The notes beneath the pieces were generated by a model that did no database searches, was not told the origin of the DNA, and saw only the letters and a program-made list of their open reading frames with translations. From contig CM119265.1 of the NCBI GenBank assembly GCA_051294375.1, forward strand, positions 1,165,539 through 1,229,538: 64,000 bases of DNA. Direction: 5' to 3'. The translations under genes were made by a program, and so were the position numbers. Shown in pieces: positions 1-10,070 of the stretch. The DNA is from Paraspadella gotoi (taxonomy: Eukaryota; Chaetognatha). Numbering within the stretch: the stretch's first letter is position 1; the number at the start of each line of letters is the position of its first letter.

Positions 1-222
1 GGCTCCTATTTACAAGCAAAGATACAAGCAAAGAAACGCTTCTATTTACAAGCAAAGAGGCAAGCAAAGAAACGCTCATATTTACAAGAAAATAGGCAAG
101 CAAACAATCGCTCCTATTTACAAGCAAAGAGGCAAGCAAAGAAACGCTCCTATTAACAAGCAAAGATACAAGCAAACAATCGCTCCTATTTACAAGCAAA
201 GAGACAAGCATAAAATCCATTA
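1..222. repeat. 36-bp minisatellite (copy A)
   Basis: Tandem units of about 36 bp with the core CTCCTATTTACAAGCAAAG followed by a GGCAAGCAAAGAAACG-type half. Read in one + frame the unit gives the 12-residue repeat LLFTSKEASKET. The frame is broken by a TAG within about 100 bp, so this is not a gene here. The same array recurs at 6535-7265. Confidence 0.85.
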
Positions 223-669
223 ACAAGCGAAGATTCTCGCGGTTTAGCTAAGTCAACGAGATGAATAAATGACGTTATTCGTTGAAAAATTTTATCTTTG
301 AAACATTAAACTTTAAAATTTGAATTGGCTTTTGACATTCAACTTTTATCTATTAATTTTTGCACTTTTAATGTTTAACTTAAATTTTAACATATAAATA
401 TAAACTTTAAACGTAACTTGTATTTATTAAATGTTACATATTTAAAACGAAAGGGAAGCAACTTATCAAATTTATTATCATTATCATCATCATTATCAGT
501 ATCATCATTATCGTCGTCATCATCATCATCATCATCATCATNNNNNNNNNNNNNNNNNTCGTCGTCGTCGTCGTCATCATATCATCATCATAATCATCAT
601 TATCATCACTTATTATCACATATTTTATCTTAATAGTAAGACTATTTCTATTTTATTTATTTTTTAACT

Positions 670-682
670 CATTCTTTTTCTC

Positions 683-774
<92 letters not shown>

Positions 775-776
775 TA
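670..776. repeat. (CTTT)n microsatellite
   Basis: About 27 uninterrupted CTTT units. The long K/E/R-rich open frame on the minus strand here is only a translation of this array. Confidence 0.95.
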
Positions 777-1191
777 TGTCATCCTCTTCTTTCTCTCTTC
801 TTCTTTCTCTCCTGTCATTTTGATTCCTCCTCCTCCTCCTCCTCTTGCTCATCCTCCTCCCCTTCCCTCCTCCTCCTCCTCCTCCTCCTCCTCCTCTCTC
901 TCACGCGTCCCGGTCCGTACGCTACTTTGGTACAAATCTATGGACTTCACACGAGAGAAGAAGAAGAAGGAGAAGAAGGAAAGAAAAGAAAAGAAAAGAA
1001 AAAGAAAAGATGCGAACAAATGAAATCGACAATTTTGATCCCAAATTTTATTTTGAACAAAAAAATCAATAAAACAAAGAAATATTTAAAAATAAAAAAA
1101 GTGAAAATAAAAATTCATCGACGACAATAAAAATCTGCGATTCTTTAGTTTCGGTTTTTTGAAATACAATAACAACAACAAGAGAATTTTA

Positions 1192-1194
1192 AAA

Positions 1195-1257
<63 letters not shown>

Positions 1258-1260
1258 ATT
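1192..1260. repeat. (AAAT)n microsatellite
   Basis: About 16 tandem AAAT/ATAA units. The counterpart near 8440-8545 is interrupted and expanded. Confidence 0.9.
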
Positions 1261-1825
1261 TTAAAAAAATATTCAAAATATTAAAAATAAATAAATGCTG
1301 CTGATCGACAATAATAAAAAAATCACTTGTGCTATTAAGTTTTTATCAATTTCATTTTTCGAAAAAAGCAGAGGGTTTAAACACTAATCATTACTTTTAT
1401 AAAACTGAACGATATGATTAATGTCTCTCCACTTAAAAAGGTTGCAACTAATAAAAATCTTCCTTTTTTTTTCTCTTCCAAACTAATTTTCGCATTTCTA
1501 GATCAAATTTTAACCTAAACAATAAACAATATCCCTCGATTTTAAGCTCCAAAAAATAATGAATAAAATAATGTATTAATTCAAAGGTAAATAAATAAAG
1601 TCAGCAACCTTTATGATTTATCCACAAATTATTATTATTAAATTAATTCGGAATAAATCATTTTGGTCAAAAAAACAAAAACTCAATTTTCTAAAAAAAA
1701 ATTCGCCATGAAATTTATCGACGTCGAAATAAATGAAAGTTTAAAATGAGGAAGAATCAAAACAGAACTACTTTTCGGTTTTAGTGTGGAAGGTGGGGAG
1801 GTGAAGTTGAATGTTATGGGGAAAG

Positions 1826-2128
1826 TGGGGCTCTCTTTTCCGAGAGTGCCCCCTTTCTGTTCGTTTTTACCCCGGAATTTAATTTTAATTTTAATATTTA
1901 AGTTAAATATTTTTTTAAAACTTATAAACCAAAACCATAATTTTTTGCCTAATCTGATGTTAAATAGTATACCTCACAATTCTTGACGCATAAACTTAAA
2001 CCCTAATTTTTAACCCTAAACGCTAATACCTAACCTAAACCATTTACTCTAATCACAAACCTTAATCCCTAACTTAACTAAAATTAACCTAATTCCAAAT
2101 TTAAAATAAAATGGGATAGTGCCCAATG
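1826..2128. mobile_element. Telomere-like (AACCCTAA) interspersed element, copy 1
   Basis: One end carries TTCCGAGAGTGCCCC, followed by AATTTAATTTTAATTTTAAT, then degenerate AACCCTAAT/CCTAACCTAA motifs. It finishes with AAAATGGGATAGTGCCCAAT. The two ends are roughly inverted (GTGCCCC/CATTT against AAATGGG..GTGCCC), as in a non-autonomous terminal-inverted-repeat element. The same layout recurs at 9112-9420 and, in part, at 55525-55740, 11590-11760 and 25270-25465. No coding capacity. The family name is unknown to me. Confidence 0.5.
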
Positions 2129-2328
2129 TGGATGTAGAAGGGGTAATTGGTAAGAACGGGTACAGTGGAGATCGATTGTATGGTTATAACTCTCGCTGAC
2201 CGAAGGGTGGTCTCGTTTCTCTCAGTGGGTGGGATCTGTTATGAGTGACGGTCTGACAAAAGACCACACTGTGCGGGGAATCGAATATATATATTTTATT
2301 TGACTTCGTTTAGTTGGATAGATTATTT

Positions 2329-2360
<32 letters not shown>

Positions 2361-2544
2361 TAAAAAAGAGAGAGATAAATGGCTTCTGAGAATTTGTTAG
2401 GAATCGTTTAGACTGTAGTATCAAAAAAACGTTAATCACGAAATATGATCCTTTAATACAGTTTAAAATTCTTTTGAAATATTATACCAGCTTCATTGAG
2501 AGGGAAGCAGGCACCTGGGAGTGAATAAAACGAGACTGGTGAAG

Positions 2545-2672
2545 AGTCTTGATTGATGTGTTGCAGGGACCTGCTATGTCATGTATCTTGTAAGAGTGAT
2601 GGAGCCTTAAACCAACCAAAGCCTGTCCATGTCATTTGTTCAAAGTCAGGGTCAGATAGCTTATTTATTAAA
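2545..2672 (+). repeat. Interspersed repeat family R1, copy 1
   Basis: Carries GTCTTGATTGATG, CAGGGACCTGCTATGTCATG, ATCTTGTAAGAGTGATGGAG, CCAAAGCCTGTCC and CAGATAGCTTATTTATTAA. These blocks recur in the same order elsewhere in the window (5170-5222, 27855-27965, 32180-32290, 32398-32520 and mirrored copies in the 40-50 kb arm). A dispersed repeat of about 130 bp. No pol III box or terminal repeat is recognised, so its class is undetermined. Confidence 0.6.
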
Positions 2673-2805
2673 TGAATGGATAATTTTACTTGGTTGTCCA
2701 TTTCATATTATATTTCTCCAGAAATGGACAACGGGTCATGAGTATGGCGGGTGCGACGCATAGCTTGTTTACGGCAATTTCACAATTCACACGCGTCTCG
2801 TTTGT

Positions 2806-3200
2806 ACCGGTCTCTCTCTCTCTACCTCTCTCTCCTCTCTCTCTTCTCTCATCTCTCTCTCTCTCTTCTCTCCTCTCTCTCTCTCTCTCTCTATCTCTCT
2901 ATATCATTTGTTTACGTCGTCAGTTGGAATCTTATTGTTTAATCTGACAAAAAAAAAAGAAAGAAAAAACGAAGAAATCCTCACGAATGTTTTTCTGCTC
3001 TCAGTTCGATGTCGAATCAATTCTTGCGGCGTGCCAGAAGAGAGAGAGAGAGTGAGAAGAGAGAGAGAGAGAGAGAGTCCAGAATAACTATTCCGAAATA
3101 TCGTGCAGCAGATAACGTTTTTTTCCTGGTAATCCAATTTCTTCGTTTTTTTTCAATTGTTTTTTCTATTTCTCTTCTCTCTCTCTCTCTCTCTATCGTC
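2806..3200. repeat. (CT)n / (GA)n tracts
   Basis: CT-rich runs at 2806-2905 and 3172-3200 flank a GA-rich run at 3040-3075. The intervening 2930-3040 is mixed sequence with no sustained frame. Confidence 0.9.
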
Positions 3201-3259
3201 TTCGTGCATTTAAACCCGAGGACAACGAGCGAGACCGTTGCGCTTGATAATCATCATCA

Positions 3260-3480
3260 ATTGTAATCGATCGGCTAAATTTGCGCAATTTTATATTATC
3301 TTTTTTTTTTGTGATTTTATTTTTAAACCTATCTCCCTATTTAAAATCATTCGAAAAACGAAATAATGTTGTTAATTAACACAAAAAATTACACTCAGAA
3401 ACAAATCAAATGACGAAATCGTTATTATTTCTCGTCTTTTTATTTAAACGACTTTCGATTTAATGTATTAAAATGCGTGA
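3260..3480. other. AT-rich stretch, no gene seen
   Basis: T-runs and short A/T-rich sequence. No open frame, repeat array or splice-bounded exon was recognised. Confidence 0.6.
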
Positions 3481-3605
3481 GCCGGGAATTACAAAGTTCA
3501 CAAGCTTAAGCATGTCATCGACCCCGTGGCTCATTGAGTAATTTCATCAGCTCATGACCATCATGTACCAGGATCGATCCCTGGAAAGAAAACTAGCAAG
3601 CATAA
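3481..3605 (+). mobile_element. tRNA-derived SINE, 5' fragment
   Basis: A-box-like GTGGCTCATTGAGTAA (3526-3541) is followed about 40 bp later by B-box-like GGATCGATCCC (3571-3581). This is the internal pol III promoter arrangement of a tRNA-derived SINE. The leader (AGCATGTCATCGACC) and the body match the two fuller copies at 61640-61950 and 63150-63455, but the downstream half present there is missing here. Confidence 0.65.
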
Positions 3606-3960
3606 ATTTACTTGTCTGTATTCTTAGTCAACGACAGCATATATAATAGTCCTATCAATGTTCTAATAAGTTTCGATTTCATATACGTCACTAACTCCTT
3701 ATATTTCTGCTCTTGCTTGCTTAATATTTATCGGTTTCCACTTATCATTTGGAAATTACATATCCTTTTTAGAATTAAAAAAAATTCTTTTAACTTGTTT
3801 TTATTCTTTATTCATATAAACTTTTATTAATCGCTAAAATATCCGGTTTTTTTTTTACAAATATTTGTAACGAGTTCCTCATCCAAACATGATTTTTTGG
3901 GAACTTGTCCTGTAATAGACCTTTTTCCGCAAACACATTGCCCGATACAATACCGCAATC
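3606..3960. other. AT-rich stretch, no gene supported
   Basis: Low-GC sequence with F/I/Y/L-rich chance frames. No splice-bounded exon or repeat family was recognised. Confidence 0.5.
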
Positions 3961-3961
3961 G

Positions 3962-4087
3962 TTAGAGTTTTTGGTCAAACCGAAGTTCGTCCTCCAAAGT
4001 TCCTTCTTCTTCAAAGAGTAGACAGAACTGCGGCCTCGTAACCCCAGGTTCTTCTTTTGTTGTACAATCAGGACAACCATCGGAGCC
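3962..4087 (-). CDS. Candidate terminal exon, unrecognised protein
   Basis: On the minus strand an acceptor-like TATTGTATTAG precedes a 41-codon open frame ending in TAA (3964-3962). The peptide has a CxxC pair (GCPDCTTKEEPG) near its start and then an acidic segment (LFEEEGTLEDELRFD). This balanced composition is unusual in the window. The 90-residue frame that starts at ATG 4080 in another register overlaps it completely; its K/N-rich composition makes it less likely. There is no family recognition, no polypyrimidine tract of quality at the acceptor, and no adjoining exon was found, so this may be a gene fragment, a transposon remnant or chance. Confidence 0.3.
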   Translation of the reverse strand, partial: GSDGCPDCTTKEEPGVTRPQFCLLFEEEGTLEDELRFDQKL

Positions 4088-4139
4088 CTAATACAATATC
4101 ATAAATAATTTTATAACTTTAATAACTTTTATAACTTTT

Positions 4140-4611
4140 ATAACGTTGTCCGTATTTGCTTCGCATGAATTACTCATTTATCGATCTGATGGGAAATTAA
4201 GTCCGTAATAGGATTTAAAGGCGAAAGCGAATATTATTTATTTTTTTTCAAAAAATTTAATAATGTTTTGAATTGCATACAGGTCTATGTACATTGTAAA
4301 CAACATTTGAATATAAATATATTGGATCGGCACGGCTCGGGGCAACTCGCCAAGAAATGGAATCGCCAAATCCATTGGAACCGGAATGGAACCAATCAGC
4401 TTGCAGAATCCTTGAAAAATGTCTAAATCCATTTTGCATCTGCTCTCTTCTCAGCTATAAATACGTTCTAAATTCTAGTTCTAATTTCAGTAAGGATTGC
4501 TAAAGACTCTTGCGACTGTCTCACTGTCCCCTTATTCTCAGAATAAAATCTTATCTTGATTTCGCCCCAAGAAATCCATGAGTTTTTTCTTCAATGTGGT
4601 GGAGCGTGAAG
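4140..4611 (+). mobile_element. Possible LTR with primer-binding-site-like end
   Basis: The order of signals resembles a retrotransposon LTR: TATA-like CTATAAATA (4455-4463), AATAAA at 4542-4547, then a sharp change to TGGTGGAGCGTGAAG (4597-4611), which begins with the TGG expected of a tRNA primer-binding site. No second LTR and no gag/pol frame were seen nearby, so a solo or decayed LTR is the most that can be claimed. The left boundary is not determined. A frame from ATG 4357 to TAA 4503 lies inside and is probably incidental. Confidence 0.3.
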
Positions 4612-4699
4612 ATCAGACCATATTTTTTTAAGATTTTCATAAATCAGGACTTTAATTGTTAACCGATAATAATGATAAAAGAAGCCTAGCTTATTTTTG

Positions 4700-5012
4700 C
4701 TCACTTCATTCCACTTCACTTCACTTCACTTCGCTTCACTTTACTTCACGTCACTTTCACTTCATCACTTCACTTCCTTCACTTTACTTTCACTTCCTTT
4801 CCTTCACTTCACTTCACGTCATTCAACTTCACTTCACGTCACTCTCACTTCACTTTCACTCTCACTTCAGTTCAACTTCAATTCTCACTTCATTTCACTT
4901 CACTTTCAACTTTCACTTCACTTACTAATTTAACTTCACTTCCCCTTCACTTCTCTTCCACTTCCTTTCATTCACTTCACTTCACTTTCCAATTCACTTT
5001 CACTTCATTCAA
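4700..5012. repeat. Degenerate (CACTT)n satellite
   Basis: About 310 bp built from CACTT/CACTTT units with frequent variants (CACGT, CATTT). The H/F/T/S-rich frames here are translations of the array. Confidence 0.9.
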
Positions 5013-5019
5013 TTTACTT

Positions 5020-5440
5020 CTATGTTTCAAAGATATGTTTCAATTGTATGCAAAGACCACTCCTTAAGTAATTAGATCGGGGGAATACTAATATTGTCTC
5101 CGCCCAGCATCAAATACAAGGAGCTGAAATTTGGATAAAATCGTAACACAACTATAAAAATTATCTTTCATTAATAAATAAGCTAACTTCCGCTGACTTT
5201 GGACAGGCTTTGGTGTATTATTTTTAAACTTGGTAATTAATCAATTAAAATTATAAATTCGGATTTAATCAAGAAACGCAATAGTTTAAAATAGGATTAT
5301 AATTTAAAATTCTCTGCGTATTGTCGTTTGTATATTTGTTGATTTTATATATAACTTCATAAAATCATATGCTTAATTAAAGTTAAGCGCTTCTAATGGC
5401 TTCCCTTCATTTTCTAATGCACCGACGGCTAACGCTCGGT
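5020..5440. other. AT-rich stretch with an R1 fragment
   Basis: A minus-oriented fragment of family R1 is present at 5170-5222 (AATAAATAAGCTAACTTCCG, GACTTTGGACAGGCTTTGG). The rest is AT-rich and shows no exon. Confidence 0.55.
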
Positions 5441-5444
5441 TCGC

Positions 5445-5755
5445 CTCTGCTCTCTCTCTCTCTCTCTCACTCTCTCTTCATCTCTCTCTCGTTCTCTCTC
5501 TAATCATCTCTCTCTCCTCTCTTTCCTCTATCTCTCGCTCTCTTGCTGCTCCGCAACGCACGAACCGAGAAGCGGTTAATGTCGCTGAAAGACACATTAT
5601 TAATAGTGTATATGGCTACTCTTTTATGATCTTTCTTTCTTTTTATTCTTCCTTTCTTATTTTCTTTCAGTCTCTTTCTTTCTATCTATCTTTCTTTTCT
5701 TTTTTTTTTCTTTCTCTCTTTCTTTCTCTCTGTCTCTCTTCTCTCTTTTCTTTTT
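5445..5755. repeat. CT- and TTTC-rich low-complexity tracts
   Basis: Runs of CTCT (5445-5545) and TTTC/TTCT (5630-5755), separated by about 70 bp of mixed sequence containing GAACCGAGAAGCGGTTAATG. Confidence 0.85.
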
Positions 5756-6064
5756 ATTGATTATGGTGACAGTCTTCTTCATCCAGCGCAGAATTAACAA
5801 TTTGACATGAAATTTTTCACACACCATATTTTTCGCGTTGCTTGAAAACAAAAATTTTTGTTTTTTCTAATTCTAATAAAATTTTAAAAATTGTTCACCA
5901 ACTTCTTTCCCTTATCTTTAACATTTTAAACCTTCTAAAAAAATTAAAATATTTTTTTCCGCATTTTTTCCATCTTTTTCCTAATTTTTTTATTCCATCC
6001 CAGCTCCCCTTTTATTTTTTTCTCTCTTTCTATATCTCGCGAGTTTTATACTAACCATAAACGT

Positions 6065-6312
6065 TCTTCGTCATCGTCGTCCCGGTTTGCATCGTCGTCG
6101 TCGTCAATCGTCGTCTTCAACGTTGTCGTCATCTTCATCGGTCGTCGTCATCATCGTCGTCGTCATCATCCGTCATGCATTCATCACGTGGTCCATTCGT
6201 CGTACATCCTCAGTTTTTGTCATCGTCGTCGTCATCATCACTCGTTGTCGTCAATTCATATTCGTAGTCGTCGTCTGTCGTGCGTTCGTCTCGGTCGTCG
6301 TCGTCTTTGTCT
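6065..6312. repeat. Degenerate (CGT)n trinucleotide tract
   Basis: CGTCGT/CATCGT repeats over about 250 bp, open in several frames because of periodicity. Related CGT/GAC tracts occur at 10690-10800, 12000-12045, 15105-15135, 31740-31820, 39805-39930, 40318-40349, 48525-48600, 58210-58560 and 61000-61190. Confidence 0.85.
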
Positions 6313-6419
6313 TTTGTCTCCAAAAAAACAATTTTCATTTTCCAAAATTAAATAAAAAAAAAGAATATATTTTACTTAAAGGTTTTCTTGAAATCTCTGG
6401 CGTTTGTTTGACAAAACAA

Positions 6420-6510
6420 CAAAAATGGAAGAGTGAATGGAAGAGTGAATAGAAGTGAATGAAAGTGATGGAAGAGTGAATGGAAGAGTGAAATGGAAGA
6501 GTGTTTTTCA
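6420..6510. repeat. 12-bp GAAGAGTGAATG minisatellite
   Basis: Five or six imperfect units of GAAGAGTGAATG immediately before the 36-bp array. Confidence 0.75.
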
Positions 6511-6534
6511 ATTTTCCGGACGCGTCGTCACTAG

Positions 6535-7265
6535 AGATCAAAGAGGCAAGCAAAGAAAGGCTCTATTTACAAGCAAAGATACAAGCAAGCAAGGCTCCTA
6601 TTTACAAGCAAAGATCAAGCAAAGAAAGGCTCCTACTTTACAGGCAAAGAATAACATGAAAGGCTCTATTACAAGCAAAGATACAAGCAAAGACACGCTC
6701 CTATTTAAAGCAAAGGGCAAGAAAGAAACGCTCCTATTTACAAGCAAGAGGCAAAGCAAGAAAGCTCCTATTCTAAGCAAAGAGGCAAGCAAAGAAACGC
6801 TCCTATTCTCAGGCAAAGAGGCAAGCAAGAAACCGCTCCTATTTATGAAGCAAAGAGGCAACAAGAACGCTCCTATTTACAAGAAAATAGGCAAGCAAAC
6901 ATCGCTCTATTAAAGCAGGTATACAAGCAAAGAACGCTGTCCCTCATTATAAGCAAGAGGAGCAAGCAAAGAAACGCTCCTATTTACAAGCAAAGGGCTC
7001 TAGCAAGAACGAAAGGCTCTTATTAAGCCAAGATACAAACATAGAAAGGACTCCTATTTCAAGCAAAGATCAAAGCAAAGAAACGCTTTCTATTTACCAA
7101 GCAAAGAGGCAGCAAAGAAGCTCATATTAAAGAAAATGGCAGCAAACATCGCTCCTATTTACAAGCAAAGAGGCAAGCAAAGAAACGCTCCTATTTAACA
7201 AGCAAAGATACAAAGCAAACAACTCGTTCCTATTTACACAGCAAAGAGACAAGCATAAAATCCAT
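6535..7265. repeat. 36-bp minisatellite (copy B, expanded)
   Basis: About 20 units of the same 36-bp repeat as at the window start. The copies here are ragged with many one-base losses, for example GCAAGAGGCAAAGCAAG against GCAAAGAGGCAAGCAAAG. A 152-codon frame (6455-6913) runs through it with K/S/T/L-rich repeats and changes register wherever an indel occurs. Treated as non-coding satellite. Confidence 0.85.
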
Positions 7266-7481
7266 TAACAAGCGAGATTCTCGCGTTAGCTAAGTCAACG
7301 AGATGAAATAAATGACGTTTATTCGTTGAAAAATTTATCTTGAAACATTAAACTCTCAAAATTTGAATTGGCTTTTTACTCAACTTTTATCTATTAATTT
7401 TTGGCACCTTTTTTAATGTTTAACTAAATTTTAACATATAAATATAACTTTAAACGTAACTTGTATTTTATTAAAGTTACA

Positions 7482-7669
7482 TTTATTAGAAAGTTTGAAA
7501 TGAATTTCACAAGATTTTTATTTTTTTTTTTTTTTTACTTTTTTAATGTGATGAAGGTGTAGTTAAGCGAAACATGTCCGTTTTTATTAAAAAATAAAAT
7601 GTTGTTGAAATTTCATTTCAAACTTTCTAATAATATTACACACACGAAAAGAAAAGGATTATACACACT
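7482..7669. mobile_element. MITE-like insertion, absent from copy A
   Basis: Inserted between two GTTACA copies (7476-7481 and 7670-7675); block A has a single GTTACA at the equivalent site (434-439). Near-perfect inverted repeats of about 26 bp lie inside it: TTATTAGAAAGTTTGAAATG starting at 7483 and its reverse complement ending at 7633. A further 36 bp separates the right inverted repeat from the second GTTACA. A CGAAACATGTCCG motif sits in the middle. No coding capacity; consistent with a small non-autonomous DNA element. Confidence 0.6.
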
Positions 7670-9111
7670 GTTACATATTTAAAACGCAGGGTAAGCAACT
7701 TTATCAAATTTATTATCATATATGCAATCATTATCAGTATCTCATTATCGTCGTCATCATGATCATCATCATCATACATAATCATCATCATCGTCGTCGC
7801 TCGTCATCTATCTGCATGCATATCATCCATTATCATCACTATTATCACATATTTAGTCTTAATAGTAAGACGTATTTCTATTTTATTTATTTTTTAACAT
7901 CATTCTTTTCTCTCTTCTTTCTTTTTATTCTTTCTTTTCTTTCTTTCTCTTTTTTTCTTTCTTTTTTCTTCTCTTTTTTTCTTTTCTTTCTTTCTTTCTT
8001 CTTTTTTAATGTCATCCATCCTTTTTCTCTTTCTTCTTTCTTCCTCTCCTTCATTTGAATTCCTCCTCCTCTTCTCCTCCTCTTGCTCATCCTCCTCCTC
8101 TCCTCCTCCCTCCTCCTTCCTCCTCTCCTTCCTCCTCCTCTCTCTCAAACGCGTCCGGTCCGTAAACGCACTTGTGGTACAAATCTATGGACTTCACACG
8201 AGAGAAAAGAAGAAAAGAAGAAGAAGGAAAAAGAAAAGAAAAGAAAAAGAAAAGATGCGACAAATGAAATCGGCAATTTTGATCCCAAATTTTATTTGAA
8301 CAAAAAAATAAATAAACAAAAGAAATATTTAAAAATAAAAATGAAAATAAATATTCAATGACGAGAATAAAATCTTGCGAATTCTTTGTTTCGTTTTAAT
8401 TGAAATAAAAACAACAACAACAGAGAATTTTAAAATAATAAATAAATAATAATAAATAAATAATGAATTATAAATAAATAAAAATAAATAAATAAATAAT
8501 AATAAATAAATAATCAAATATAAAAATAATAAAATAAATAAATATAATAAAAAGTTAAAATATTCAAAATATTAAAAATAAATAAATGTGCTGATCGACA
8601 ATAATAAAAAAACTTGTGCTATTATTTTTATCAATTTCATTTTTCGAAAAAGCAGCAGGTTTAAACCTAATCATTAACTTTTATAAAACTGAACGATATG
8701 ATTAATGTCTCTCCACTTAAAAAGGTTGCAACTAATAAAAATCTGTCCTTTTTTTTTTCTCTCCAAACTAAATTTCGCATTTCTAGATCAATTTTAAACC
8801 TAAAAATAAACAATATCCTCGATTTAAGCTCCCAAAAAATAATGAATAAAATAATGTATTAATTCAAAGGTTAAATAAATAAAGTCAGCACCTTTATGAT
8901 TTACCACAAATTATTATTATTAAATTAATTCGGAATAAATCATTTTGGTCAAAAAAGCAAACCTTCAATTTTTTAAAAAAAATTCCATGAAATTTATCGG
9001 ACGTCGAAATAAATGAAAGTTTAAAATGAGGAAGAATCAAACAGAACTACTTTTCGGTTTTAGTGTGGAAGGGGGAGGTGAAGTTGGATGTTAATGGGGA
9101 AAGTGGGCGCT

Positions 9112-9420
9112 CTCTTTTCCGAGAGTGCCTCATTTCTGTTCGTTTTTACCCCGAATTTAATTTTAATTTAAATATTTTAGTTAAATATTTTTTTAAAACT
9201 TATAAACCAAACCATAATTTTTTGCCTAACCTGATGTTAAATAGTATAACCTCACAATTCTTGACGCTAAACTTAAACCCTAATTTTTAACCCTAAACGC
9301 TAATACCTAACCTAAATCATTTTACTCTAATCAACAAACCTTAATCGCTAACTTAACTAAAATTAACCTAATTTCCAAATTTAAATAAAATGGGGTATTC
9401 TGGGAAAAATAGTGCCCAAT
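9112..9420. mobile_element. Telomere-like (AACCCTAA) element, copy 2
   Basis: Counterpart in block B of the element at 1826-2128. The right end has about 12 extra bases (GGTATTCTGGGAAAAATAGT) compared with copy 1. Confidence 0.5.
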
Positions 9421-9639
9421 GTGGATGTAGAAGGGGTAATTGGGGTAAGAACGGGTACAGTGGAGATCGATTGTAATGGTTATTAACTCTCGCTGACCGA
9501 AGGGTGGTCTCGTTTCTCTCAGTGGTGGGATCAGTTATGAGTGACGGTCTGACAAAAGACACACTGTGCGGGAATGAAATATATAATTTTATTTGACCTT
9601 CGTTTAGTTGGATAGATTATTTTCTTTCTTTTTTCTTTC

Positions 9640-9716
9640 TTCTTTCTTCTTTCTTTCTTGTTCTTTCTTTCTTTCTTTCTTTTTTCTTTCTTTCTTTTTC
9701 TTTCTTTTTCTTTCTT
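9640..9716. repeat. (CTTT)n microsatellite
   Basis: Interrupted CTTT array. An equivalent array at 11131-11195 precedes the duplicate of the following block. Confidence 0.9.
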
Positions 9717-10070
9717 AGGCCAGGGGATTACTCAACCTAAAATTGTAAAAATCTTAATTTACTGTATCTTAATCATTTTCTCATATCTTGTAAGAGGTTT
9801 TCTATTGAAAAATATCGAAAACTTTAAAAAATCTACACATAAAATTGTTTATAAAATTTAAACAATTTTTTTCTTCGGTAAAAACTAGATTTTCAAGAGA
9901 AAAAATTTTTTTTATATGTAAGCTAAATTTCTACAACTAAATTTTTAACTTAAAACTGATTCTTTACAGTAAGCTCAACTTTCTACTTCTTATATTTAAT
10001 TCTTCTTTTGCTACAAGTACATACTTGGAGTGTAATCACTTATAAGTCTAAATAAACTACTCTACACATT
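9717..10070. repeat. Duplicated block C, copy 1
   Basis: From GCCAGGGGATTACTCAACC to AAATAAACTACTCTACACAT, repeated in the same orientation at 11196-11540 with scattered indels. AT-rich, no gene seen. A 25-N gap lies between the copies. Confidence 0.85.

Larger units (their letters stand above)
223..2345. repeat. Duplicated block A (partner at about 7.27-9.64 kb)
   Basis: Unique-looking AT-rich DNA mixed with simple repeats, matched in the same orientation and order by the later block. Shared anchors include GCTAAGTCAACGAGATG, CAAATCTATGGACTTCACAC, GATATGATTAATGTCTCTCC and GGTGGTCTCGTTTCTCTCAG. Differences are mostly one-base indels plus one 188-bp insertion in the other copy. It contains CATCAT/GTC tracts around 480-600 (17 Ns at 542-558), a CTTT array at about 670-775, CTC/GGA tracts at 825-900, an AAAT array at 1192-1260 and a telomere-like element at 1830-2125. 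No convincing gene was seen. Confidence 0.85.
7266..9640. repeat. Duplicated block B (partner of 223-2345)
   Basis: Same anchors and order as block A. It differs by frequent single-base indels and by an insertion at 7482-7669. It contains CTTT/TTTC-rich DNA at 7890-8040, CTC/GGA tracts at 8060-8150, an AAAT/AAT array at 8430-8550 and the telomere-like element at 9112-9420. No gene was seen. Confidence 0.85.

Noticed and set aside
1985-2110. True telomere array
   Set aside because: Motif spacing is irregular and the sequence is framed by conserved unique ends, so it is an interspersed element and not a chromosome end.
4357-4503. 48-codon + strand frame with mixed composition (ESPNPLEPEWNQSACRILEK)
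   Set aside because: It sits inside the LTR-like segment, spanning its TATA motif, and has no splice or homology support.
6087-6452. 121-codon + strand frame
   Set aside because: V/S/R-rich translation of a degenerate (CGT)n tract; several frames are open at once.
6455-6913. 152-codon frame through the 36-bp minisatellite
   Set aside because: The register changes with each indel and the equivalent array at 1-222 has a stop. Considered satellite, kept only as a low-interest finding.
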